Counted from the stretch's first letter, positions 43,552 through 55,000 are shown. The stretch: DNA of 64,000 bases from JABDKH01 sp963768565 (GCA_963768565.1 CAVYIO010000038.1:124001-188000), one strand, 5' to 3'. Notes: generated by a model from the sequence alone, not told the origin. Program-made: numbers and translations.

Positions 43552-44442
43552 TCAGTGAAGCGCGACATGTCGGATGAATCGACGAACCGCGAAGAAAGAT
43601 CCGGTCCATCCCAGGAAGATGCCCATTGCCAGTGTACCCGCGATCAACAGGAAGAGCGGACTACTTCCGCCTTCGGAATCGACCTGGGGCAAGTAGCTCG
43701 ATATCACGCCGTACAACACGACCAGAGCCGCGATGGCAAGAACGGCCGCGAAGAGACCCTGCATGATCCCTTCGACAATGAAGGGCCTGCGAATAAACGA
43801 ATCGGTGGCGCCAACGAGCTTCATCGTACGAATGAGTAGACGGCGAGCGTATATCGTGAGCCGTATGGTATTCCCCACCAGGAAGATCGAAGCGAGGACA
43901 ACGAGCGCCCCGAGCCACAGTCCCATGGTCCTGATCAACTTGAGGTTGTTCTGCACCTTCACCAGGAGTGGTTGGTTGAAGACGACCTCGTCAACCCGAG
44001 ACCAACTCTCAAACAGCGCCACCATCGCATTCAGACTATCGGGATTGGCGTAATCGGACACCACCCGCACCTTGATTGATGCGGGGAGAAATGGCTCGTC
44101 GAAGAACAACTCACTCCCCTCGCCGAACTCACGCCTGAATACGGCCTGGGCCTGAGCCCTGGATATGTACTCCGTTTCAGCAACTCCTTCCGTTACCCGC
44201 GCACGTTCGTACAAGGCGCGAGCCAACGGTTCGTCTACATCGTCCTGAAGGAAGACCTCCAGCTCGCCCACGCGCTGACGCAGCCAGTCAGAAACGTAGT
44301 TTGCTTCCAGACTCAGCAACATGAACAGGCCGATCAGAATGAGCGCTACTGCCATGGCGCTCGTCGAGGCAATAGACGCAAATTTTGCCCTTCTGAAGCC
44401 GGCGACGCCTTCCTTAATACTGTACGAAAGCGACACAATCAC
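43552..44442 (-). CDS. ftsX: Cell division permease-like protein FtsX
   Basis: A 296-residue protein with the four-helix FtsX layout: an N-terminal membrane helix (ASTSAMAVALILIGLFMLLS), a periplasmic domain (EVFLQDDVDEPLARALYERA ... AQAVFRREFGEGSELF), and three C-terminal helices (ALVVLASIFLVGNTIRLTIY; MQGLFAAVLAIAALVVLYGV; LFLLIAGTLAMGIFLGWTGS). FtsX works with the ATPase FtsE to activate peptidoglycan hydrolases at the septum; ftsE is not in the window. The M23 peptidase at 14281-15402 is the kind of enzyme it could regulate. Confidence 0.93.
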   Translation of the reverse strand: MIVSLSYSIKEGVAGFRRAKFASIASTSAMAVALILIGLFMLLSLEANYVSDWLRQRVGELEVFLQDDVDEPLARALYERARVTEGVAETEYISRAQAQAVFRREFGEGSELFFDEPFLPASIKVRVVSDYANPDSLNAMVALFESWSRVDEVVFNQPLLVKVQNNLKLIRTMGLWLGALVVLASIFLVGNTIRLTIYARRLLIRTMKLVGATDSFIRRPFIVEGIMQGLFAAVLAIAALVVLYGVISSYLPQVDSEGGSSPLFLLIAGTLAMGIFLGWTGSFFAVRRFIRHVALH

Positions 44443-44510
44443 CCTCTCGTTTCGGTGGAGAATAAACTAGTAATCGGCACGACCCGGATGAACCCATAGC
44501 CGCCCGCGTT

Positions 44511-45356
44511 TTAATAAACGACCTCACCCCGACCATATGATCCAAGAATCTTGACGTACGCTGCGATCTCTTCCAGGTGCCCTATCGCCTTTTGCACCTC
44601 CTTGTCCTCTTCACTGCCCGCAAAATCCAGATAAAAAAGATATTCACCCGGTCGGCCCACCAGTGGACGGCTTTCAATCTTGAAGAGATCTATCTCTCGC
44701 AGGGCGAACACCGCCAGACTCTTGAACAATGCACCCGGCACGTTGTCTCGCATCGAGTAGACGATCGATGTCTTGAATCCGTCTTCGGATCCGACCACGG
44801 TCGACACCGATTGAGCTGGCCGAGACAAAGCAAGAAACCGCGTATAGTTCTCGTGATTGCTCTCGATTTCTTCGCACAGCACGGTGAGTCCGTACTCGTC
44901 CGCGGCTCGCCGGCTCGCAATGGCCGCCACCGTCCGATCCCCACCCCGGGCTACCGCTCGAGCGGCGCCCGCAGTATCGTAGGTTGGCACGACGCGGGCG
45001 TGCGGCAACGTCTCCCGGAGAAATCGGCGGCACTGACCAATCGCCTGTGGATGCGACTCCACCGTGGTGATCTCCTCGATCGACGTGCCCGCCAGCACCA
45101 GTAGATTGTGCCGGATTCTGAGATTGACCTCTCCTACGATTCGAAGCTCGTGCTCTTCCAGAAGATCATAGTTGCTGTGAACACTTCCGTGCAGTGAGTT
45201 CTCGATCGGAACTACTCCCCGATCCGCGTCACCGTCGTGAACAGCGTCGAACACTGACTCAAAGGAACTGTGCGGCTGCAGTTCGTCCCGAGCAAAAAGA
45301 TGTCGGGCCGCCGCTTCGCTGAATGCTCCGACTTCACCCTGATAAGCAATAATCAT
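44511..45356 (-). CDS. pheA: Prephenate dehydratase with ACT domain
   Basis: A 281-residue monofunctional enzyme that turns prephenate into phenylpyruvate for phenylalanine synthesis. The catalytic domain has IIAYQGEVGAFSEAAARHLF, VPIENSLHGSVHSNYDLL, VESHPQAIGQCRRFL and the NYTRFLAL motif; the C-terminal ACT domain (KTSIVYSMRDNVPGALFKSL and IESRPLVGRPGEYLFYLDF) should bind phenylalanine for feedback control. No chorismate mutase domain is fused. Its ATG overlaps the argS stop by 4 bp (ATGA). Confidence 0.96.
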   Translation of the reverse strand: MIIAYQGEVGAFSEAAARHLFARDELQPHSSFESVFDAVHDGDADRGVVPIENSLHGSVHSNYDLLEEHELRIVGEVNLRIRHNLLVLAGTSIEEITTVESHPQAIGQCRRFLRETLPHARVVPTYDTAGAARAVARGGDRTVAAIASRRAADEYGLTVLCEEIESNHENYTRFLALSRPAQSVSTVVGSEDGFKTSIVYSMRDNVPGALFKSLAVFALREIDLFKIESRPLVGRPGEYLFYLDFAGSEEDKEVQKAIGHLEEIAAYVKILGSYGRGEVVY

Positions 45357-47068
45357 GTCGCCGTGTCTTCGCGATGCATGCGCTCAGGAGCATCGATCCC
45401 AAGAATCCCGAGGCCATTGGCCAGTACCGTCTGTGTCGCACGGGCAAGGTGCATCCTTGCCGTCGCGATATCTTCCGGCTCACCGATTATCCGACTATGG
45501 TCGTAGAACTGCGTGAACGCAACGGCCACTTCGCGCAGATAGACCGTTAGCCGTTGAGGCTCGAAATCCACGGTCGCGGATGCGATAGCGTCAGGCAGTT
45601 TCAAAAGCGTCTTGATCAGGTCCTGTTGCATGGGATGATTCAGCAGAGTTAGATCCGCATCGCTCGCGAACTTGAATCCAACCTCTTCTGCCTTTCGCAA
45701 GATGGCGCAGATCCGCGCGTGCGCATACTGCAGATAGAAGACGGGGTTCTTCTTGCTTGCCTCCTTCGCAAGATCCAGATCGAACTCCAGGTGCGTGTTT
45801 GCGGATCGCATAAGAAAGAAGAACCGCGTGACGTCCTCACCCACCTCGTCGAGCAGATCGTCCAGCATCTCGTACGTGGCCTTTCGTGTACTCATCTTGA
45901 CCGGTTCGTCGCCGCGTACAAGCGTAACGAACTGATAAATCACGACGTGGATGCGCGTTTCGTCCAGTCCGAGTAATCTGATCGCAGACAGGATGTCGGG
46001 GTACTGTGCAACGTGATCCGCCCCAAAAATATCGACGACCAGATCGAAGCCACGAGAAAGCTTGTCCACGTGATAGGCGATGTCCGGAAGTCGATACGTG
46101 GGTTCTCCCGAGCTCTTTACGAGCACCGTGTCCTTTTCCTTTCCCAGTTCGGACGTCCTGAACCATACGGCCCCGTCCTGATCGTACACGTGCCCTTGAT
46201 CTCTCAGCTTCTTCAGCACATCCCAGACGGCATTGTTCTCATACAGAGAATGCTCGTTGAAGTGTGAATCCATGTGAATGCCGAGTCGCGCAAGCGTCGC
46301 CTCGATCTGTCCAAAGATCTCCTTCTCGGCGGCGTGCTTCAGCGTCTCGACCGACGGCACGGCGTCCCCGCTCTCGCCCAGCGCCTCGTGCGCCGCCCCG
46401 GCGATGTCTATGATATACTCACCGAGATATCCGTCATCGGGAAATGATACCGGTACCGACACACGCTCGGCTCCTGCACCTTCAATCTCTTTTCTCGCGA
46501 TATCGGGGTCGACCAACTCCTCGTAGCGAGCACGGACCGATTCGCCCAGCACACGCATCTGTCGGCCGGCGTCATTGTAATAGTACTCGCGCGTGACGTC
46601 GTAGCCGGTCCACTCCAGCAGGTTCGCGATGGTGTCACCCAGCACGGCGTTGCGGCCATGACCTATCGTGAGCGGCCCGGTGGGATTCGCGGACACAAAC
46701 TCTACGATGGCGGTCTTTCCGAGTCGGTCGGCGCGGCCAAAAGAACTGCCTTCATCGAGAAGTGACTGCAGCTCACGGTACAGATACGACGAGGCATATC
46801 TGAAATTGAGAAAACCGGAACCTGCCACTTCGACCGCGGAGATGCGATCCGGGTCCAGCGGAAGCTCTAGCAGTCGATCCCGGATCTCTTCGGCAATCTT
46901 CCGCGGCGCCTTGCGAAGGTGGCGAGCAAGACGCAATGCGGTATTCGTTGCCAGATCCCCGTGGTCCGTGTTGTTCGGGATCTCCAGCTCGATCTCGAAG
47001 TCGGCCGGCACGTCGGGCCAATCGGCCAGAGATCGGAGGAGTTGCTCTTTGATATAGTTCTTGATCAC
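45353..47068 (-). CDS. argS: Arginyl-tRNA synthetase
   Basis: The 571-residue class I synthetase charges tRNA-Arg. It has the ArgRS N-terminal domain (MIKNYIKEQLLRSLADWPDV), the HIGH-type motif in ANPTGPLTIGHGRNAVLGD, the KMSKS-type motif as MSTRKATYEMLDDLLDEV, and a C-terminal DALR anticodon-binding domain (LPDAIASATVDFEPQRLTVY). Length is slightly above average for the family. It lies 107 bp after tldD and overlaps pheA. Confidence 0.97.
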   Translation of the reverse strand: MIKNYIKEQLLRSLADWPDVPADFEIELEIPNNTDHGDLATNTALRLARHLRKAPRKIAEEIRDRLLELPLDPDRISAVEVAGSGFLNFRYASSYLYRELQSLLDEGSSFGRADRLGKTAIVEFVSANPTGPLTIGHGRNAVLGDTIANLLEWTGYDVTREYYYNDAGRQMRVLGESVRARYEELVDPDIARKEIEGAGAERVSVPVSFPDDGYLGEYIIDIAGAAHEALGESGDAVPSVETLKHAAEKEIFGQIEATLARLGIHMDSHFNEHSLYENNAVWDVLKKLRDQGHVYDQDGAVWFRTSELGKEKDTVLVKSSGEPTYRLPDIAYHVDKLSRGFDLVVDIFGADHVAQYPDILSAIRLLGLDETRIHVVIYQFVTLVRGDEPVKMSTRKATYEMLDDLLDEVGEDVTRFFFLMRSANTHLEFDLDLAKEASKKNPVFYLQYAHARICAILRKAEEVGFKFASDADLTLLNHPMQQDLIKTLLKLPDAIASATVDFEPQRLTVYLREVAVAFTQFYDHSRIIGEPEDIATARMHLARATQTVLANGLGILGIDAPERMHREDTAT

Positions 47069-47175
47069 AGGGAAGTCCGGGCGGGAACGAGAGGCACGTC
47101 AGATAGCAGTCAGATAGGCAGAAGACACGGGATGTTGACTCCTGACAAAGGTACGAAGAATCCCCGCAGCGGGAG

Positions 47176-48630
47176 TCAGTCGCGAGCCTGTACGCAAAGC
47201 CCATCGACGTGCACCGTCGGTGAACCCAGTCCCACCGGAACGGTCTGCCCGCCTTTCAGACACACACCCCTGCCGGCGTCCGCCGCGAAATCGTCCCCCA
47301 CGGCTCGCACACTTGCGAGCGCGGATTGCGCATCTCCCGAAAGTGTAAGTCCTGTGACGGCCTCTCCTATTCGACCGCCGTCAATCCAGTGAGCAAGGAT
47401 AACATCAAACGAGAAACGACCGGTGCGTCCGTCAACCGTACCGCTGCCCAGGGCATTGATAAGAAGTCCCTCCGAAATTGAAGCCAGAATCGCATCACGG
47501 TCTCCGCCGCCGTTCTCGAGAACGAGGTTTGTCATTCTTGGAGCAGGCGGGAAACGATAGTTCTGACGACGTCCATTTCCAGTCGCGTCGACTCCTGAGC
47601 GTCGGGCCGTAAGCCGACTGTGGACATGCCCCTCTACGATACCGTTCGCAACAAGCACGTTTCTGACCGCCGGCATGCCCTCATCGTCGAAAGAGATACT
47701 CCCGCGCGACGAGTGGACGGTGGGATCATCCACAATCGTGACCTCGCGGGAAGCCACTTTCTCTCCGAGTCTTGAGAATGGACTCCAACCCTTCAACACA
47801 CTATCCCCCTCCAGAAAGTGTCCCATGGCTTCGTGCAACCACACGCCCGCGCACCAGCCCGCCTCGAAGACAATCGGAATCGTCCGCGCGCCTCCCCGGT
47901 AGGACGTCGGCCGAACAGACGCCTGCTTCCGGATCTCGCAAATCATCTGATCGACGTCCCAGCCCGGTCCGACATTCTCCTGTCCGGCGAAACCGGCCAC
48001 CACTCGCACGTCCGGCCCTCGCTCACGTTTGCAAGTCACTATCGTGGTCGTGAGAGCATGCCTGGTGATACGGGGTGGCCCATAGGTGCTGGCGACCAGA
48101 CAGCGACGGAACTCCTCCGATACCACAACATCGACCTCGAGCGCATCGGAACAAACGGCCAGACATGCCTCCGCAAGGCTGCGCCCGCTCTCTTCGGTTG
48201 TCGCCGGCGGAAGCCCGTTTGGCTGATCCTCCAGCATCACCGATGCATCGAGACCAGCCAGACGGTCGGACGGAGATGCGCTTGTCCTTCCTTCCGTTTT
48301 CGCCTCGTCGCACGCGCGCAATGCCGCGGCCCGGGCCCCCTCTTTATTCATTCCCTCAATGCACGCGACCGCCACGCGATCATGGGAATACGCGGCGACG
48401 GATGCTCCCTCAACGTAATGTCGTATTCGACGCTGTTCGGACGGCTGGGGACCACCGGCCGCGACGACCTGTCGAAAATGATATCGGTCGCGCCGCGACG
48501 ACTCGAGAAAAACGTTCGCTCCCTCAGCACCGCGGTCAACCGCAACATCGAGGGCGACCGGGATCGATTCCAGCAGTCGGTACCAGACCCCGGACGCGAG
48601 CCTGCTAGTATCCGTAGATGGAAAACTCAT
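47176..48630 (-). CDS. tldD: TldD/PmbA-family metalloprotease
   Basis: A 484-residue protein of the TldD group with the zinc motif WLHEAMGHFLEGD, followed by VTIVDDPTVHSSRGSISFDD and EGMPAVRNVLVANGIVEGHV. TldD/TldE pairs degrade unfolded peptides and mature certain RiPPs such as microcin B17. No TldE partner and no RiPP precursor is visible nearby, so a proteolytic housekeeping role is likely. Its start overlaps the end of rodA by 26 bp. Confidence 0.9.
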   Translation of the reverse strand: MSFPSTDTSRLASGVWYRLLESIPVALDVAVDRGAEGANVFLESSRRDRYHFRQVVAAGGPQPSEQRRIRHYVEGASVAAYSHDRVAVACIEGMNKEGARAAALRACDEAKTEGRTSASPSDRLAGLDASVMLEDQPNGLPPATTEESGRSLAEACLAVCSDALEVDVVVSEEFRRCLVASTYGPPRITRHALTTTIVTCKRERGPDVRVVAGFAGQENVGPGWDVDQMICEIRKQASVRPTSYRGGARTIPIVFEAGWCAGVWLHEAMGHFLEGDSVLKGWSPFSRLGEKVASREVTIVDDPTVHSSRGSISFDDEGMPAVRNVLVANGIVEGHVHSRLTARRSGVDATGNGRRQNYRFPPAPRMTNLVLENGGGDRDAILASISEGLLINALGSGTVDGRTGRFSFDVILAHWIDGGRIGEAVTGLTLSGDAQSALASVRAVGDDFAADAGRGVCLKGGQTVPVGLGSPTVHVDGLCVQARD

Positions 48631-49864
48631 CGCGCCGTATGGACAAATTCAGCACGATCGCCAGCATCATCGTGTTTGCAAGCAGGGCCGACCCCCCGTA
48701 CGACATGAACGGCAGCGGAATTCCAATAACCGGAAGAATGCCCGTCGCCATCCCCATGTTGATGAAGACGTGTACGAGATAAATGCCTACCGCTCCCGCC
48801 GCTACCATCACGCCAAACGGGTGCTTAATCTGGACTCCCAGAACAATCAGTCGCACGAGAAGAAACGCAAAGAGCAGCAACACGATGATTCCACCGAGCA
48901 AACCAAACTCCTCGCCGATAACGCTGAACACAAAGTCAGTCGACTGTTCCGGCACGTAAGCGCCCTGCGTCTGAGTTCCCTGCATGAAGCCCTTCCCCGT
49001 GAGTCCGCCAGAGCCGATGGCTGCCTTCGACTGTACCAGGTGGAAACCCACATTGTCTCGATACTCTGCGGCCTCCGGGTTCGTGAACGAAAGCAGCCGC
49101 TTGACCTGATACGGCTGCAACAGACTGGTCATGGCGAACGTCAGCGCAATCACCATTCCGCCACTGAACACGAAAGCGAGAAACGCGAGATACCGTTCTC
49201 GTGTGAACCACAGGATGCCGACGGTGAATAGCAGAGAGAAGACAATGGCGGCCGGCATGTACACAATGGCCAGGTAACCGGCAACAGCAGGTGCGAGCAT
49301 CAAGAGCAACGTACTTGCCGGGAGGCCGGACCAGAAGAGCATTATCGGAATCAGCCCGACAAAAATCAGCGCCGTCCCCATATCGTTCTGGACGATAATG
49401 ATCGCAGCGGGCACGAGGATCAGGATGACGGACAGCAGCGCGTAGCGAATGCTGTTCGCGTTTCGACGACGACTCGACAGGAGCTGCGCAACCGCAAGGA
49501 CAGTCCCGACCTTCGCAAATTCGGAAACCTGTAACTGGATCGGTCCGAGACGGAGCCACGCCCTGGATCCGTTGATTTCGGTGCCACCGAAAAGAGCTGC
49601 CAACAGCAACAACACAAGAACCCCGTACGCGGGATACGCGCCGTACTGGTAGAACCGCACCGGAAACAGCAGAATGCATGCGCCGGCGACGATGCTCACG
49701 CCGAGCCACATCAGCTGTCGATTGAAGTTGTCCTGAACGGTCTCGAGTAGGAATTCGGACGCCGGACCGTGGGTCGTGCTGTAGATCGCCGTCAGTCCCA
49801 CCAGAACGAGTCCAAACCAGGCAAGGACCACCCCAAAATCGATATTTCGATACCAGACCCTCAC
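48605..49864 (-). CDS. rodA: Rod-shape peptidoglycan polymerase RodA
   Basis: A SEDS-family protein of 419 residues with about ten membrane helices. Family landmarks are YPAYGVLVLLLLAALFGGTE, LQLSEFAKV-like LQVSEFAKVGTVLAVAQLL, VQNDMGTALIFVG, SKAAIGSGGLTGKGFMQGTQ, FVFSVIGEEFGLLGG and GIPLPFMSYGGSALLANTMM. RodA polymerises lipid II glycan strands in the elongasome together with PBP2, encoded just upstream. It starts at GTG 49864, overlapping the PBP2 stop (GTGA). Confidence 0.96.
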   Translation of the reverse strand: MRVWYRNIDFGVVLAWFGLVLVGLTAIYSTTHGPASEFLLETVQDNFNRQLMWLGVSIVAGACILLFPVRFYQYGAYPAYGVLVLLLLAALFGGTEINGSRAWLRLGPIQLQVSEFAKVGTVLAVAQLLSSRRRNANSIRYALLSVILILVPAAIIIVQNDMGTALIFVGLIPIMLFWSGLPASTLLLMLAPAVAGYLAIVYMPAAIVFSLLFTVGILWFTRERYLAFLAFVFSGGMVIALTFAMTSLLQPYQVKRLLSFTNPEAAEYRDNVGFHLVQSKAAIGSGGLTGKGFMQGTQTQGAYVPEQSTDFVFSVIGEEFGLLGGIIVLLLFAFLLVRLIVLGVQIKHPFGVMVAAGAVGIYLVHVFINMGMATGILPVIGIPLPFMSYGGSALLANTMMLAIVLNLSIRRDEFSIYGY

Positions 49865-51687
49865 GGCGCGGTCTCCTTCGCCATGGGCTCGCTTTCGAGT
49901 GTGAGTATATGGTTCAGGAGATATCTTCGTCGCGGACTGATGTCACCGGTCAGGTACATCTCGGCAAGCAAACTGGCCATCGGACCCGCCTGCGTAGCAC
50001 CGAATCCGCCGTTCTCCACCAGCACTGCCACGGCAATCTTCGGATCGTCAAAAGGTGCGAACATGATGAAGAGCGAATGGTCCGCACGATCACCCGGGGC
50101 CTGTGCGGTTCCCGTCTTTCCTCCCGACTCGATATCCGGAATCTGAAACCACCGACCGGTGCCCTTTTCCATTACGCGGTGCATTCCCGTCTTGACGGTT
50201 TCGAAGTGCTCCTGCGATATCGGAATGGATCGCGGCTCATCGACGTCCGGCAGCAACGACTCGCCGGTCTCGGAATGCCTGAGCATCTGGACGAAGTGCG
50301 GCGATACCAGGGTGCCCTCGTTGGCGATGGCAGCGGCGTAACGAGCAAGCTGCATCGGGGTAACCAGCATGTCGCCCTGTCCGATCCCAAGGTTGATCGT
50401 GAAGCCGGCTGTCCAGCCCGCCGGGTATGTTCGATCGTAGTAGGATGAGTCGGGGATCAGCCCCGGATTCTGTTCGGAAATGTCCATGTTGATGCGTTCG
50501 CCAAAGCCAAACACATGTGCCCATCGGGCGAATGAGTTCACATCGAGCTTCATCATCAGGTTGAAGAAGTAGCTGTTGCACGATTGCTCGATGGCCTCCT
50601 CCAGCTGAATGCGGCCGTGCACGTGGCCCGCATGATCCTTGAATGTGCGACGCCCCAGTCGGTAGCCCCCTCGACATGTATACGGAGTCGTTGGCGTTAT
50701 CAACCCCTCAGCCAGGCCGACAAGAGCCATGAATGGCTTCCACGTCGATCCGGGTGGCATTCCGCTCATGGTCGCCCGATTGAACAGCGGATCGCCTTCA
50801 GCCGACGTCACCGTCTCCCATTTCTCGGCCGACATTTCGGTGGAGAAGATATCCGGATCAATGTCAGGCTTCGATACAAAGAGCAACACCTGTCCGCTGT
50901 TCGGATCGAGAGCAACTGCAGCTCCGCGCTTGTTCACGAACAGAGATTCAGCCAACGCCTGGGCACGATGGTCGATGGTAAGATGAAGATCAAATCCACT
51001 GACCGGACTGCGATCCTGCAGCCCCGCGTGGTACGACTCGACCTCCATCCCCATCACGTTGACAAGTTTGAACTCGTCACCCAGACTTCCGCGCAGCCGG
51101 TCCTCGTACACACGTTCGATGCCACTTCGTCCAATCACGTCACCCTGGCGGTAGCCGCGTTCCCGCATGACGTCAAGTTCACGCCGATTGATCTCGCGCA
51201 CGAATCCGAGTGCGTGCCAGGCGCGGGCGGCCGTCAAATACCGCCGCTTTTGCGATACCTCAAACGAAACACCCGGGAGTCTGAACAGGTTTTCCTGAAC
51301 GCGGCTGAAGATTCTGAACGGAACATCCTGGAATGAAGCTGACGGCCTGAAAGCGTTCCAGGCGCGTGCTTCCGAAAAGCGAGCCGTCACCACACTGTCC
51401 GGCACCTCCAGCAAGTCGGCAAGCAGGCCGCCGCGGTCCACATCGAAGTAGCGAGGAGTCAGCAGAACCGAGTACGAGGGCTGATTGTCCACCATCAGCG
51501 TGCCGTTCCGGTCGTAGATCACTCCCCGGGCCGGAAGTACGCGCTTAACGCGAATCGCGTTAGAAGATTCGTCATAGTAAGTCTGTACGTCGATGAGTTG
51601 CAGGTATACCAGCCTCAGTGCCAGGACCAACAACGCGGCGACGATTACACCGGCAAAAACACGTAATCGAATCTTGTACTCAAACAT
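49861..51687 (-). CDS. mrdA: Penicillin-binding protein 2 (elongation transpeptidase)
   Basis: The class B PBP has 608 residues: an N-terminal membrane anchor (LRVFAGVIVAALLVLALRLV), a pedestal domain and a transpeptidase domain with the catalytic serine in PPGSTWKPFMAL (SxxK), the SxN motif in IEQSCNSYFFNL and KTG in GGKTGTAQAPG. It cross-links peptidoglycan for rod elongation and partners with RodA downstream. mreBCD, often upstream in other genomes, is not adjacent. Candidate promoter: TACAAT at 51746-51751 (minus strand), with only a weak -35. Confidence 0.96.
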   Translation of the reverse strand: MFEYKIRLRVFAGVIVAALLVLALRLVYLQLIDVQTYYDESSNAIRVKRVLPARGVIYDRNGTLMVDNQPSYSVLLTPRYFDVDRGGLLADLLEVPDSVVTARFSEARAWNAFRPSASFQDVPFRIFSRVQENLFRLPGVSFEVSQKRRYLTAARAWHALGFVREINRRELDVMRERGYRQGDVIGRSGIERVYEDRLRGSLGDEFKLVNVMGMEVESYHAGLQDRSPVSGFDLHLTIDHRAQALAESLFVNKRGAAVALDPNSGQVLLFVSKPDIDPDIFSTEMSAEKWETVTSAEGDPLFNRATMSGMPPGSTWKPFMALVGLAEGLITPTTPYTCRGGYRLGRRTFKDHAGHVHGRIQLEEAIEQSCNSYFFNLMMKLDVNSFARWAHVFGFGERINMDISEQNPGLIPDSSYYDRTYPAGWTAGFTINLGIGQGDMLVTPMQLARYAAAIANEGTLVSPHFVQMLRHSETGESLLPDVDEPRSIPISQEHFETVKTGMHRVMEKGTGRWFQIPDIESGGKTGTAQAPGDRADHSLFIMFAPFDDPKIAVAVLVENGGFGATQAGPMASLLAEMYLTGDISPRRRYLLNHILTLESEPMAKETAP

Positions 51688-52088
51688 GGACGCTCCACGG
51701 GTGGACGGGGCGACAACGAAGTCAGGGTATCGACTTGCCCTACTTATTGTACAGTGCTCTCAGAAATCGTCTGAAAGCGTGGATGACCTGTTCCGACCGC
51801 ATCCAGGCCCGGACCATTCGGTCTCGGTTTAGCTCCGGTCAAGAGCGCGGACATCCGACTTGGTCAAATTCTCTTCGGAATGGGTTTGTTTCTTGTATGT
51901 TGATTGCAACAGTATGCACGGTTTCGAATCTAATAGGCATCGCTCCATCGCAACGTGCATCACTATCAGGCGAATAAGGAGCATTCTCGCCAGGCGCGGC
52001 ATGCGGGACCATAGTGAGCGGTTGCTCGCAGCGGCAGGTTGTGGGTGACCTTAGGCAAAATCAAGGTACTAACGTAGACAACGGTTTT
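51688..52088. other. Divergent intergenic region between mrdA and the propeller gene
   Basis: About 400 bp with AT-rich stretches but no gene I can support. On the minus strand TACAAT (51746-51751) could be the -10 element for mrdA. No palindrome, repeat or RNA structure stands out. Confidence 0.35.
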
Positions 52089-55000
52089 ATGCGTAGATCA
52101 CTGATCGCGTTTGCCGCGCTGATGGTCTTCAGTGGCATTGCTGCCATTCCGGGCCACGCTCAGTATTTCGGGCGTAATAAGGTTCAGTACGACTCGTTCG
52201 ACTTCAAATCCATTGAGACCGAGCACTTCGAGGTGTACTTCTACGATGAGGAGCGCCTGGCGTCCCAGGACGCGTCCAGAATGGCCGAGCGGTGGTATCG
52301 CCGTCATTCTCGCACATATCTGAGGGAGTTCAAGAAGCGGAAGCCCCTGATTCTGTATGCGAATGATGCCGACTTCCAGCAGACAAATGTCATCGGCGGC
52401 ATGATCGGGCAAGGCACGGGCGGGGTTACGGAGAGCCTCAAAGAGCGGGTCGTCATGCCGATGACAGGGCTCTATGCCGAAACCGATCACGTTCTCGGAC
52501 ACGAACTGGTCCACTCGTTCCAGTACGATATAGCGCTTTCGAGGGACGACACCACCCGGTTCGGACTGTCGCTGCTGCCCCTCTGGCTCATCGAAGGAAC
52601 AGCGGAATACCTGTCTGTAGGACGTGACGACCCGCACACCGCGATGTGGCTTCGCGACGCTGCGCTGAGAGATGATCTTCCGACCATGGAACAGCTGAGC
52701 AAGGACTATCGGTACTTCCCGTACCGGTACGGGCAAGCCTACATGGCGTATGTCGGAGGGAAATATGGGGATGCTGCCGTCGCCAACATCTATAAGATGG
52801 GCGGACGTGTAGGCCTCGACTCCGCACTCGTCTATACCCTGGGAATCACCGCCGACTCGTTGTCCAAGGAGTGGATAACATCCATCAAGGATTCGTATCT
52901 CCCGCTGACGGAGGGTCGTGCCCCGGCCGACTCGGCTGGACGAGCCGTTCTCAATGAAGGAAACAACAGGTGGCGATCTGAGCATCGCACCCTCGGTTAG
53001 TCCCGACGGAAAGTGGGTAGCCTTTCTTTCCGAACGAGACCTGTTCCGAATAAATCTCTTCATTGCAGATGCAGAGACCGGACGCGTCGTGAAGAAGCTC
53101 AAAGGTGCGAACAGCAATCCGCATTTTGATGCCATCCGGTTTATCAGTTCGGCTGGATCGTGGTCACCGGACGGTCGCAAGTTCGCGTTCGTTACGTTCG
53201 TTCAGGGAGACAACGAGCTCAGCATACTCGACTGGAATTCGGGAGAAATCGAGCGGCGGATTTCCGTGGCAGGCGTAACGGCCTTCTCCAATCCAGCCTG
53301 GTCGCCGGACGGCAACTACATAGCATTCTCCGGCATGGACGGAGGCATTAGCGACCTCTATTTGCTGGACATGAAGACGAGCAATGTCCGCCAGCTCACA
53401 AACGATCGCTTTGGTGATCTTATGCCGGCCTGGTCACCGGACGGACGGACGCTGGCTTTCGTCACCGACCGCGGACCCGACGGTACCGATTTCCAGACGC
53501 TCGAGTACGGCGCCGTGCGTCTTGCGACGATAGACATCGAATCGCAGGCAATAGAAATCATCCGACCGTTCCCGGGTGCAAAGCACATGAACCCGCAATT
53601 TTCGCCGGACGGTCGTAGCCTGTACTTCATATCCGATCACGACGGGTTCAAGGACATCTACCGGTACTCGCTGGACGACCGGTTGACGTATCAGGTAACG
53701 CGGCTGCAAACGGGTGCGAGTGGAATCACAGCGATGTCGCCGGCAATGTCCGTCGCACAGCAGAGTGGTCGGATGATGTTCTCGGTGTTCAGCGACAACA
53801 CCTATGCGGTCTTCTCACTCGATCCCGACGAAACAATCGGGACTGTCGTCGAAGCTGCGGAGAACCCCGATCGTACGGCCGCCTTGCTTCCGCCTGCGCA
53901 GGCAGAAAATGTCGGCCTGGTCGGTAATTACCTGTCCGATCCGTTGACCGGCCTGCCCAATCCATCCGAGTTCCCTGCCAAAGAGTATGGCGCCCGTTTA
54001 CGGCTCGATTACGTGGCTCCGCCCACGGTGGGCGTCTCGACGGGCGGGTACTACGGTACTCAGGTGGCGGGCGGCGTTGGCCTGTACTTCAGCGACATGC
54101 TGGGAGACCACAATCTTGGCGTCGTCGTCCAGGCAAATGGAACATTCAAGGACATCGGAGGCCAGGTCGGCTATCTCAATCGCAAGCGACGCATCAACTA
54201 CGGCGCGTCGGTTGGCCACATACCGCTGCTGTACGGATTCCAGCAGCTCGACCCCGCGACTCTGACGATTGATCAAATCCGACAGCGGATCTTTATAGAC
54301 AATGTCGACATCGGAGGATCTTATCCGTTCTCGACGACGCGACGAGCCGACCTGAGTGTGGGGTTCGTTCGGTATGGTTTCGACTACGAGATTGATCGGT
54401 TTGTCCTGAACGGCGTTTACACGCGCGAACGGATCAGCGTGCCAAAGTGCAGTGATTCGACATCGGGTACATTCTGTTCTCCTGATCCCGTGTACTTCGT
54501 TCAGAGTACGCTGGCGTATGTCGGCGATTTCTCGAACTTTGCCTTCACGTCGCCGGTCCAGGGCGGCCGATACCGGGTCCAGGTATCTCCATTTGTCGGA
54601 TCGGAGACGTTTGTTCGGCTTGTCGCCGACTACCGTCGTTACTTCTTGGCGAAACCCGTCACGTTCGCATTCCGCGGGATGCATCTCGGCAACTACGGCA
54701 ATGTTGACGCGGGGTCGCTCTTCACTGAAGAGTATCTCGGTTACGCGAACACACTGACGCACATCAGGGGATATAGCTTCAGCTCGTTCGAGCCCAACGA
54801 GTGTACACCGGACGAGTCGGGAACGCGCTGTGTGGAGGTCGAACGACTGAGAGGCACCCGGCTCGCTCTGGCGAGCGCTGAGATTCGTCTGCCTTTGCTT
54901 GGCTCGGAAGCATTTGGACTCTTGAACTTCCCGTATCTGCCGACGGAGATCTCTCTGTTCGCCGATGCCGGTCTGGCGTGGAGTAAGGGTGAGACGCCCA